A stretch of 64,000 bases of DNA from Knufia peltigerae (taxonomy: Eukaryota; Ascomycota; Eurotiomycetes; Chaetothyriales; Trichomeriaceae). The notes beneath the pieces were generated by a model that had not been told where the DNA came from, did not search any database, and worked only from the letters and a program-made list of their open reading frames with translations. The first letter of the stretch is position 1. The number at the start of each line of letters is the position of its first letter. Location of the stretch: assembly GCA_030247855.1 (NCBI GenBank), contig JAPDRN010000151.1, forward strand, positions 1 through 64,000, given 5' to 3'. Position numbers and translations under genes: made by a program. Positions 55,503 through 64,000 of this stretch are shown one piece after another.

Positions 55503-57664
55503 ATGGCGAGACTGAATGATCCTCCGGCTCCTCCCACGGAAAGTATCGATGCTTGTATGTTTCTCGGATTGATCAGAGCAGGAGCGGTTTTGCTGACGCC
55601 CTTGTAGTAAAACGACGCTTTATCCGTCAAAACCGCGAAATAGCCCGAGTCAATTCAACCCAATCACTGCGCATACGCAATCTAGAAACTGAAATCTCCC
55701 GTCTTGTCGCCGACAATGTGTCTCTCCGAGAACAAGCAATCGCAGCAAAAGCCGAGGCAGAAAGATGGCGGAGGGTCAACTTTGTCAGTCAAGATATCAT
55801 GGACATGAAAGACCGGCTTCAGCACAAAGTCGGTGAAATGGCAATGCTGCTTGTCGAGATGGGCGATCTACCAGAGAAGGCAGCCAGAAAGACAAGGCGC
55901 AAGAGCCGAACCCAAACAGAGGGCCTTGCCGACCAAGAATGGAAATATCGTCAGTCAATCAAGGAAGCTGCAGCCCTCGAAAGAGACATGCAGGAGAACC
56001 GGCTACCTGCTATAATGGAGGACAAATCATACCCAAGACGGACACTAGAAAGTGCCGAGATTTTGAATGTCAGAAACCAGGAGGCAGCATTGGAGATCTC
56101 AGAGTCACCAGAGATAGGCCCCCCGCCGGTTGCGCACTTTGATGTCAGCGATGAGGTTTCTTACGACAACCCCAGACAATCACTCGAAGGAGCGAGCGAC
56201 GACCTTATGCGGGCTTCTATCGCGGTGGAAAAGCGAAGAAAACGACGGACTAGTGCTCTCTTGCAAGACATGCCGATTGAAGAAGCTGCCGAATCTACGA
56301 AACCGACTCCAATGTTATTGAAGACCGGTGCCAAACGGAAGTTGGACGTCACTGAACTGGATGTACCTGCATTGCGACCGAGCGAGAACGATGAATTTGT
56401 GTTTCACCGCCGGCAAGATGCCGTCGCCAATGTAACAGCGGGGAAGAAATCGTCAAGGTTCACACGAGCCCCTGGTCGGGAGAATCAGATACCAGCTGAG
56501 TCCAAAATCCCATCGCCACAAAAGTCGGTGGCTGATAGGAAGATCCTCGCTCCCAAGACGACCAATTCACCGTCGAAGAGAAAGATCGTGGTCTCTCAGA
56601 AACCAGACCCTGAGCCACGATCCAACGACGAAAATCATAAACCAACGAGCACCAAACACTCACGTAGAACGAACCCTCCACTACCAATCCCGGTTCAGGA
56701 CATCATCCTGGACCCGGAAAAGGCAAACGAGACAAATGACCTACCGCCAAAGACTCCAGCAGCACAGGAAGAAGACATTCTTTCTCCGATCTCGACGGAA
56801 CCTTCGACCCGGACGTCCCATCAAGCCAGGGAAGCCGCGATCACGAATTCAGTCGAGGACGTACTCAATGGAAGCATTGGCCGAGGTTCTCGACGAGCAA
56901 GACCAGCAGTCAGCTACGCCTTGCCAAATCTACGCGACAAGATGAGGAGGCCGACGAAAGAGCTTGTCGGGGCTGTCGAAGGGATCGAGAAACAGCGAGA
57001 CGCTTCCGGCAGGACAAGCATTCGACTATCTTCAGCAGACCGAGTGAACTCAGAAGAGCCCCAATCGGCGGCTGGACAAATCAAGCAGGAGAAGACGGCC
57101 GGTGAGAATGAAAAGTGGAAAGAACTTCCCATGAAGAAAGAAGAACCGACAAGCCCTTTGCGAGACAAGGAACGGAAAGAGGTTGCTAGAGGCAGGCCTA
57201 CGAAAAGAGTAGAGATTCAGACAGACCCAAAACACGACCGTCGACACAGCATCGGTGAACAACTCAAGGAAGCGGTCGATCGATTGAGCATCTATGATCC
57301 GCCGGTATCTTCGCCCATGGAAGAACCACAGAAGGTCTCCAAGGCACCAAGACCACGGAGGGTAAGTCCCTCTGCGCTTGTGACCAGGCGGCACTCTGTT
57401 CAAGCTACACCAAACCCTTCAGGTCCCGCCCAAGGTTCTACGCCCTTGTCCCGGACGAGCTCAACCTCCAAAGCGCCTCCGTCACGGCCCGGATCTGCAG
57501 CAAGTTCGAAAGACGACGCATCCTCTTCTCGGACGTCAGGCACGAAGCGCTCGAGCAGCGTAGCTTCGAATCTATCCAGTGCGACTAACACATCCACGAA
57601 TAAAGGTGTCATCAGTCAGGGTCCCGATCAGACGATTACTCGCCGAAGGAGTACGATGGTTTAG
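55503..57664 (+). CDS. SGO1: Shugoshin, centromere cohesion protector
   Basis: Recruits PP2A to centromeres to shield cohesin and supports bi-orientation. Exons 55503-55554 and 55608-57664 give 702 aa; the join rebuilds ESIDAL-KRRFIRQNREIARVN. The N-terminal coiled coil (about residues 18-95: LRIRNLETEISRLVADNVSLREQ ...) is the dimer/PP2A-binding region. The C-terminal SGO motif is at about 440-470: RRARPAVSYALPNLRDKMRRPT, the basic block that binds phosphorylated H2A. Between and after them the protein is disordered, rich in S/T-P and K/R. The gene pairs divergently with DAD2. Length is typical for filamentous fungi. Confidence 0.93.
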
Positions 57665-58240
57665 AAAACCTCTCAGCCTGTACGGAGGACTCGAGCATCC
57701 TTTTATGTGGAGTGATTGAGCAAGGTGACCTTTTTGTCGGTCGGGATATCCATCATATTGGTTCGGGGACGGTCTTCTTTTGGAGAATGTGGTGTGGACC
57801 ATTTTTGTTTCTTTTTCATCGTGAGCCTTCAAGCCGTTGTTGGCCATTTGAGCGAGCGTGTTGGATTGTGTTTCTTTGTCTCCTTTTTTGGTTTAAAGAA
57901 GGTCCTTCCTTATAGCCCTAAAGAGCCGTGTTATGGCGCGGTCGAGACGATGGTCCTTTTGAATGATGATTCCCCTTGATGACATGCCAGTGTCGGCCAT
58001 GAATAGAGTATCGTTGGGCTCGATTACCCTTTTGGTCTTCTTCTCCTTGACATTTACCAGAAACAGGGTTGGTCACATGTCCTTCAAGTAGAGTAGGTGG
58101 ACGAGAACATCCCATTGACGGTCGTGATCCTGCCCATTTCGCATTCGCCCATCGTGATGCCGGAGCGATTGCTTTTGATTTCGGTTCCCTCAATGTCTTA
58201 AGATCCCATTTGCTTTTGAGTCTTTGCCCGCCGGTGTATG
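57665..58240. other. Region between convergent shugoshin and MED21 genes
   Basis: 576 bp of 3' flanking sequence, T-rich in the first half. No gene or repeat recognised. Confidence 0.4.
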
Positions 58241-58837
58241 TCAAACACCGGCCACGGTTCCATTCGCACCGTCGTGACCCGCGTTCGATACCTCCTCTTC
58301 CTCCTCTTCCTCGTAGTCGACGCTCTGCGCCATCCCCAGCACCACCCCGTCCAGTTTTCTCAGTGTCTCCCTCATCTCCTTTCTCTTTGTCTTGCGCCTC
58401 ACCTCCATCGCCCTGACCCTCTCGACCAGCTCCCGGATCTCGCGGGCCTGCTCGTCCTCGCCCCTCCCGATCCCGGGGAGCCGCGAGATCAAAAACTCAA
58501 TCTGTTGGGCCTTGGCCACCAGGTCCTCGGCCAACTCTCGCTGGGCGGACTCGAACGTACCCGCCGACGCGGGTCGGAGTGGGTACACGCTCCGGTCGGT
58601 GTCCTCGGGGCCAGGCAACAGGCCGCCGTTTTGCGCGGAACCCCCGTCCGGGTTGGTGGCGGTGGGGGTCTGGACGGCCTGCGCGTGTACAGCCGGTGGG
58701 TTCGTGTACGGGTCCGAAGGGTCGGGTTCGGGGGCGACCAGAGGGTGACGCTGAGACAGATACGAAACCGTCGAAAAGAATTGAGTCAGGAGTTGGTCGT
58801 AGGTGGTTTGGAGCTGGGTGAGGATGTCGGTGGACAT
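58241..58837 (-). CDS. MED21: Mediator complex subunit 21
   Basis: Middle-module subunit of Mediator, forming a four-helix bundle with Med7. 198 aa, single exon. The N-terminus MSTDILTQLQTTYDQLLTQF followed by YLSQRHPLV is the diagnostic Srb7/Med21 start. An Ala/Pro/Gly/Asp-rich linker follows (about 40-85), then the helical region (about 92-170: ESAQRELAEDLVAKAQQIEFLI, EDEQAREIRELVERVRAME) and an acidic end (DYEEEEEEEVS). The coding region is markedly GC-rich compared with its flanks. Confidence 0.93.
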   Translation of the reverse strand: MSTDILTQLQTTYDQLLTQFFSTVSYLSQRHPLVAPEPDPSDPYTNPPAVHAQAVQTPTATNPDGGSAQNGGLLPGPEDTDRSVYPLRPASAGTFESAQRELAEDLVAKAQQIEFLISRLPGIGRGEDEQAREIRELVERVRAMEVRRKTKRKEMRETLRKLDGVVLGMAQSVDYEEEEEEEVSNAGHDGANGTVAGV

Positions 58838-59545
58838 GGTCGGTGGAGAGGGAATGTGATCATCAAACTATAACGGTGAGTTCTTGGGAGTGGTCGTGTC
58901 AAGGACGGTGTACTGGCCCGCGGAGGTGTTTGGGTGGCACGAGAATCAATGCGAATAGCACGGTACTCGGAAAGCCGACTTGTCATGTTCAAAGGACAGA
59001 GAATGTAGACAAAAAGGAATGTTGGAGCAACGATCTGGGGAAAAGAATCGAGGGAAATAAAACAACTAGCGGATGTTTATATCCGAGCCTTGTCAATACT
59101 CCGTACCTCAAAGGTATCTTTGCCTACATTCTAAACCACAACGTCAAAGCGATGAATGAGCACTCTTCACGAGAATATTGATGCCTCAGTTAATGTCAGC
59201 CCTTGGAAAACTTTAAAAGCCAGAGTGCGTTGAGCACCGAGTCGCCACAAAGACACAAGTACACAAGTACATGGGTATGCTTGGAATTTCGATCTTTTGT
59301 CAAGTACTTCTCATGGAAATGTAACTTTGATTGGATGGTACAGAAAATGGTGTAATTGCCAATAGTACTTTCCAATATAAACATGCTCCGGTAGCAGAAT
59401 TGAAATAAGATACAATTTTCAGCATCCAAAATATCCCTTTGCAGACATGTTTGATTAGGTACGGAATATCACTTAATGAATTGTCCATGGACAGCCCCGC
59501 AACTTGGGCTTCCCACCTTGGGGAGGGAAGCCATCGTGGACCTGA
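58838..59545. other. Intergenic region between MED21 and coiled-coil gene
   Basis: Holds the MED21 promoter, the motif TACTCCGTA at 59097-59105, and, if the shifted frame of the next gene is real, its last 25 codons down to a TAA at 59473-59475. Otherwise nothing recognised. Confidence 0.4.
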
Positions 59546-60121
59546 CTAAGTACAACACCAACAGATACCCTTCCAGACTTGAAGATGAGGGTGATGATGA
59601 GGGTGGCAATGACAGTCATGAGGATGGTCAAAATGGCAATGATCAACACGATTGCAAATCTGGGTTTTATTGCCAGACGATGGGCATTGTGTTTGAAGTT
59701 GATTCTGCGGAAGTGGCGGTGATTGTGGAGAGATGTGCTGGGCCAGGGTCATGGCGTCTTGCTGGAGCTGTGTAGATTGGCCAGACTCTTGTGCAGAGTC
59801 TATGATCTTTTTGACGTGCTGTTTGTCGAGGTCTTGTGCTTGGTTTCTGAGGTCTTGGGCCGTTGTGGACAAATCCACATATGCCTGGCTCCCATAAGTA
59901 ACTTGGCCACTTTGTAAGACTTGCTGGATGTTGTTGTAATCTTCGTATAGCTTGGTGGCCCGGTCATTTAGATCATGCCCAGCTTGTCTGTCGGTCTGCG
60001 ATGCTTTTGTCTTCTCCTGTTGTGTCTTCATGAGCTGGCCGAACAAGTCAGGGACCCAGTCATCTGTGCTACCAATTCCAGCATTATTTGCGGGGATGAG
60101 TGCAGTAGTTCTTGAGTTCAT
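59546..60121 (-). CDS. Coiled-coil protein, possibly tail-anchored in a shifted frame
   Basis: The open frame gives 191 aa. Residues 1-125 are mostly helical (DDWVPDLFGQLMKTQQEK, QAGHDLNDRATKLYEDYNN, DLRNQAQDLDKQHVKKIID). The C-terminus in this frame is a His/Cys-rich stretch that looks unnatural. One frame over, 59658-59581 encode 26 hydrophobic residues (FAIVLIIAILTILMTVIATL and on), a clear membrane helix, with a stop at 59473-59475. Either a short intron or a one-base error may link the helical part to this anchor. A weak GTCTGG donor near 59785 and a CCCAG acceptor before 59658 would be in phase. The helical-plus-anchor layout is SNARE-like, but no family is recognised. Confidence 0.5.
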   Translation of the reverse strand: MNSRTTALIPANNAGIGSTDDWVPDLFGQLMKTQQEKTKASQTDRQAGHDLNDRATKLYEDYNNIQQVLQSGQVTYGSQAYVDLSTTAQDLRNQAQDLDKQHVKKIIDSAQESGQSTQLQQDAMTLAQHISPQSPPLPQNQLQTQCPSSGNKTQICNRVDHCHFDHPHDCHCHPHHHPHLQVWKGICWCCT

Positions 60122-61254
60122 GGTTTCAAGGTCGACGGTCTTGCAAAATATGCATAAACGTACGCTTCTTGGTTTTTGGATTAGGTAGGTCTAGAATGTT
60201 ATGGAGAAGGAACACCTTTTGAGACAGACCTTTATAGCGCTGGCCAAGACAAGCACATATGGCTTGAGTTGTTTCGTAAACGCCACCGAGACAAGAGAGC
60301 ATCAGCTGCTTGAGACGAGGCATTCAAGCTCTGTTTCTGTATATTTTCCTGACCTCACCTAATCTTGCACAGTATAGGCGAAGGCCTATCGTTTTTAGAA
60401 ATCGAGTCAGGTGAGAGCTCGCTTGAGTTTTCAAGTCTGGAGCTCTGTGGTGCCAGAAGAGACTAGCATCTTCATGTTTTCTGTGCCCAGCATCGTATGT
60501 TGTAGTTGGTGCAAGCCACAAAGTCCTTGGCTGGAGCCAGCTGGATTTGCCTGCACGTCATAATCGCGTGAGGTCTAGTTGGTTACGAGCCTGTCCAGCA
60601 CCATGATTCAAAGTAGAGTGCTTCCCAGCTGCCAGATGTACACGGTGCACCTACGTGGGACAATGCCCATTGCGATGCTTTCACCGGTTTCGACTCACTT
60701 GTGGTTAATATCGGGTACGGTCGGCAGCAATTCAGGTGTTACATAAGGTGAGAGAGATTTCCCTGGGTTTATGGTATTTCTTTCATGTTCCATGTTAACA
60801 TCGCTTTAATCCAGGTATGTTGATAAGAGGTTGGATGAGAGGGGTAGTCAGGAGTTATGGATGCTTGTGCTCATACGGAGTACTCGTTGTCAGTATGGAG
60901 AAGTATTAGCGGACTTGTGCTATTGGAGAAAATGATCTTCAGACGGGCGAACGACGAGGCTGCACTAAGATCAGGCTGAGCTGCGGGATTAGGGATTAGG
61001 TCAGCCTCATGCCAGGCAGGCGCGAGCGTCATTCCATTTCATTCACTCCCCTTCGCCGCTGGACAATCGACATTTGTACTAGAAGGATTTAAATTTCCTT
61101 TGTAGAGGACCTCCTGTCCCTGCCTCCAACTGGCAGCAATGCTTCATGATAACCTTCACTCACATCCCCAAGATCATATTCGCCGCTTGTCTGACAGCAT
61201 CCCACCACTCCCAGAAGGCTGCGTTTCCTAATCTCGAGCGGCTCGTCGAAAGCC
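60122..61254. promoter_or_regulatory. Intergenic region upstream of the HECT ligase gene
   Basis: 1.1 kb between divergent genes. TACGGAGTA at 60874-60882. No RNA gene or further ORF recognised. Confidence 0.4.
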
Positions 61255-64000
61255 ATGCACCAGGCGTTCACGGGCAGTGCCCGAAGGACTCGTCAAGTCA
61301 ATCTCTCCGGTCGACACACTTCTAATCCCTGGGCTGCATCAACGAACCTTACGCAAACCAATGCTTCATCTACAGTCGCCCAGGCTCAAGCCGATCGATT
61401 GAAGAGGCAACAAGACCGGGCGAGATTAGCTGCTGCGAGAAGAATACAAAAACTGTGGCGAGGGCATATTGCCCGACGACAGGAGAAGGTGAAATGGAAG
61501 CACATATGGGACGAGAATGAGGCTCGAAGATGCGGGTCACCGAACAGACTCGATTACGAAAGGCTCATCGACACGCCCAACGCCATAGCTGCATACCAAG
61601 ATCCGGCGGAGTTGCTTTATCAAGCAAGGGTACTCCTCCATTATCAAGAATTCCGAAGGCACAAAGTAAGAGACGAACAGGACACTTTCAGATTGATCTT
61701 CTTTGGTGAAGCTCTACGGCAGTCCGTCGCTTTACTGGCCACAGCAAGACTAGACGATACATGGAGGTCAACGTTCTCCGGACTCGGAGTGGTCATAGCC
61801 CGGCATTTGAAGAGTGTTTTGGAGAACAAGTCGGAAGAGGTTCAGGGCATTCAGGGACCCCGGCTCTTAGAGATGATTACACTACTCTGCCAAATTTTGC
61901 CTGATGAGATGGTTCAAAATGCCGAGGTTCTCTTTGACGCAATAGAGAATGCTGTATTGTCACAAACAGGAAACATGGGACCGTCGTGTGCGGAGGCTAT
62001 CGTCTCCCTACTTCCATCTGCCAGTCCACACCTCCGGTCTGCCTACGTGGCATTTGCCCGGAGAATATTGAGCCAAAATTCATTCTCCAACAACAAGAGC
62101 TTATTAGATGTCGTCGCTAAGGCAGTGGATTTGGATGGGTTGTCGGCAGCAATAACGACCGAAGTCGAAGATCTGGTCACAGATGCTAAACAATCCCTCG
62201 ACACATCACAATTGCTGTGGCAGCTAGCTCATATAATATATTTCCACGATTCGACCCGAAAGGGGTATGCTAATCAAAGTAACTACATCGAAGCTCTCTC
62301 TTCACTCTTGGGACATGCTGCGAACGAAGTGGCGCAAAAATTGGACCTTGCAGATCAACCTATGTTTGGAAATGGCAACACCACGGTCGAACCACTTCCA
62401 GAATTCGTCAGAGAAATGATACAAAGAATACCTCAGCAAGATAACATACGCGACGTTCTATGGGAAATGGGAACAAACACGCAGTCGCAAGCTAGCTCTG
62501 AATTCGATTCAGCCAAACGACTAGCAAACTATGCAGTTGCTTTGTTACGGGCGTTTCCATCAAAGGCTCAGAACATCCGGATGTCTTTGTACCAAGGATC
62601 TGTACGGTCACTGGGGGACACTGATGTGTCAACTATCCAATACTTCTGGCAAACCACACGAGCCACGACAGTGTTTCAGAAAGTCGTCCAAAACCACAGA
62701 AGCGTGCTATCAGTACTTCGCGAGGCAGCTCCCGAGACATATCAACTTGGTCAACGTCCACTCTCAAAGGTAGAGATTTCCAGATGGAGAGACGAATGGC
62801 GTATCATATTGCTGTTCCTGGAGCTCTACACATTTGTCCTAAAGTTCATGGATGATGACGATTTCTTTGCATTTGACAAATCTCACAGTTTCAGCATGTC
62901 AAATACCCCAACCAGTATAATGTCGAGAAGAGGCGCATTACCATTGGGAGACGTCGCGCTAATGACCACATTCTTGAAGAATCTGGCATTCACACTCTAT
63001 TGGAACGCAGCAGACCTAGTAGAAGGCGATGAATCTGTCGATGAGACCGATCTGGCGATTCTGTTCGGAGGGGCTCCTGTCCCATCGACACGATCTACAG
63101 ATAGAAAAGAGCAGACGTTGACTGGTAACGGGGTTTCTCAGGGATATCTCAAAGGGCTTGTCACTGGGTTATTACGCATGCTTCATGAAAGGGATTCTAG
63201 ACGTTCATTCGTGCCTGCTGGTCACTGGTTGATGAGCGATCAAATCAATATGTCCGGCTTCATCCCGGCTGTTGCTGTGGAAGAAGAAAAGCGGCATCAA
63301 CTAGGCGACGATGAGGACTTTGACGAACAAGAAGACAACCCTGATGACGCCATGGAGCTGGATTTATCTACAAATTCAGGGTCGTCCGAGACGTTGTTGA
63401 GCGCCATGTTCGGTATTCGTCCGTCGCATATGCCACGATCTGGGGCATCGCGACAAGCCGACCGGTATGAACGGCAGCGACTACAGGCTCGAAAAAAGAG
63501 ACAACTTGAGTCATTAGCGCCTCGACTTGAAATTCTTCGCAATCTACCATTCTTCATCCCTTTCGAAACCCGGGTGCAAATCTTCCGTGAATTCATCTAT
63601 CAAGATCAGCTCCGGAGAAGAGATGGAGCTGTTGACCCTGATCTGTGGAGAATGTCGATAGCTTCAACGACACAAGGACGGGGTCCAGACGGCCGACCAA
63701 GAGCACTTGAAATCATCGGTCGACATCATGCTGAGATCCACCGTGAAAGCGTGGTTGATGATGCGTTCCAAGCATTTTTCGAGCTTGGTGAAGGCTTGAA
63801 AGAACCGATTCAAATCACCTTCATTGATAAATTTGGCACACCAGAGGCAGGCATTGACGGAGGCGGTGTCACCAAAGAGTTCCTCATGAGCGTCACCAGC
63901 GAAGCTTTGAAGCCTGAGAATGACTTTAGCATGTTCGCCGAGAGTCCACAACACGCAATCTTTCCAAATTGGAAAATAATACCAACGTTGACAGGGTACA
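61255..64000 (+). CDS. HUL5: HECT-type E3 ubiquitin ligase, HUL5/UBE3B-C type (partial)
   Basis: Proteasome-linked ubiquitin chain-elongating ligase. The frame is open from ATG 61255 to the window end (915 codons; C-terminus missing). The N-terminus MHQAFTGSARRTRQVNLSGR is typical of the Hul5/UBE3C group, followed by a basic helix and an IQ motif (ARRIQKLWRGHIARRQ, about residues 61-76). A long helical-repeat middle follows, with an acidic insert at about 683-700 (DDEDFDEQEDNPDD), then LEILRNLPFFIPFETRVQIFREFI and the start of the HECT domain, with ITFIDKFGTPEAGIDGGGVTKEFL (about 855-878). The catalytic Cys lies beyond 64000. No introns in this part. Confidence 0.92.
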   Translation, partial: MHQAFTGSARRTRQVNLSGRHTSNPWAASTNLTQTNASSTVAQAQADRLKRQQDRARLAAARRIQKLWRGHIARRQEKVKWKHIWDENEARRCGSPNRLDYERLIDTPNAIAAYQDPAELLYQARVLLHYQEFRRHKVRDEQDTFRLIFFGEALRQSVALLATARLDDTWRSTFSGLGVVIARHLKSVLENKSEEVQGIQGPRLLEMITLLCQILPDEMVQNAEVLFDAIENAVLSQTGNMGPSCAEAIVSLLPSASPHLRSAYVAFARRILSQNSFSNNKSLLDVVAKAVDLDGLSAAITTEVEDLVTDAKQSLDTSQLLWQLAHIIYFHDSTRKGYANQSNYIEALSSLLGHAANEVAQKLDLADQPMFGNGNTTVEPLPEFVREMIQRIPQQDNIRDVLWEMGTNTQSQASSEFDSAKRLANYAVALLRAFPSKAQNIRMSLYQGSVRSLGDTDVSTIQYFWQTTRATTVFQKVVQNHRSVLSVLREAAPETYQLGQRPLSKVEISRWRDEWRIILLFLELYTFVLKFMDDDDFFAFDKSHSFSMSNTPTSIMSRRGALPLGDVALMTTFLKNLAFTLYWNAADLVEGDESVDETDLAILFGGAPVPSTRSTDRKEQTLTGNGVSQGYLKGLVTGLLRMLHERDSRRSFVPAGHWLMSDQINMSGFIPAVAVEEEKRHQLGDDEDFDEQEDNPDDAMELDLSTNSGSSETLLSAMFGIRPSHMPRSGASRQADRYERQRLQARKKRQLESLAPRLEILRNLPFFIPFETRVQIFREFIYQDQLRRRDGAVDPDLWRMSIASTTQGRGPDGRPRALEIIGRHHAEIHRESVVDDAFQAFFELGEGLKEPIQITFIDKFGTPEAGIDGGGVTKEFLMSVTSEALKPENDFSMFAESPQHAIFPNWKIIPTLTGY

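Overview
This is nuclear DNA from a filamentous ascomycete (Pezizomycotina). Introns are short (48-82 bp) with GT...AG ends, genes lie on both strands with several divergent pairs, and the gene set includes an NDT80/XprG-type regulator, an Ngs1-type protein, a DASH subunit and shugoshin. The mix would suit a eurotiomycete/chaetothyrialean-like or dothideomycete-like fungus, but I cannot fix the genus. No tRNA, rRNA, CRISPR or intact transposon was seen. There is one 10-N assembly gap at 28639-28648.

Layout. 0.3-6.7 kb: SKI2 RNA helicase (minus) divergent from a Polycomb EED-type WD40 protein (plus). 7.1-11.2 kb: an RA-PH adaptor and an SH3BGR/glutaredoxin-like protein. 11.9-16.7 kb: choline oxidase (minus) divergent from betaine aldehyde dehydrogenase (plus), a two-gene choline-to-glycine-betaine module. 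16.9-21.9 kb: glucosamine-6-phosphate deaminase (minus) divergent from an Ngs1-like GH3-GNAT protein (plus), an N-acetylglucosamine use/sensing module. 25.3-27.3 kb: a VIB-1/XprG NDT80-family transcription factor with a very long upstream region. 27.3-31.7 kb: gene-poor, repeat-bearing and gapped. 31.7-36.0 kb: a Cys-rich hypothetical protein, ribulose-phosphate 3-epimerase and an epoxide hydrolase. 37.4-41.6 kb: two tandem basic low-complexity ORFs and an acyltransferase with a long repeat-bearing tail. 42.7-44.5 kb: a BTB-like protein and a small membrane protein. 46.6-53.5 kb: DENN/C1 protein, TRAPPC13 and a TPX2-like basic protein. 54.5-58.8 kb: DASH subunit DAD2 divergent from shugoshin, then Mediator subunit MED21. 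59.5-64 kb: a coiled-coil protein with a possible frame problem and the N-terminal part of a HUL5/UBE3-type HECT ligase cut by the window end.

How genes relate. Three divergent pairs look functionally matched: choline oxidase with betaine aldehyde dehydrogenase; GlcN-6-P deaminase with the Ngs1-like sensor; and DAD2 with shugoshin. The points most worth checking are the degenerate GH3 active site in the Ngs1-like protein, the EED homologue implying PRC2, a 7-nt microexon in TRAPPC13, two ORFs in the same frame separated only by TAA-ACA, and a 9-bp motif (TACGGAGTA) found seven times, always between genes.

Gene models were built by hand. In the spliced models, exon lengths sum to a multiple of three and the joins restore conserved family sequence wherever I knew the family. 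Start codons were set to ATG even where a longer open frame begins at a non-ATG codon.
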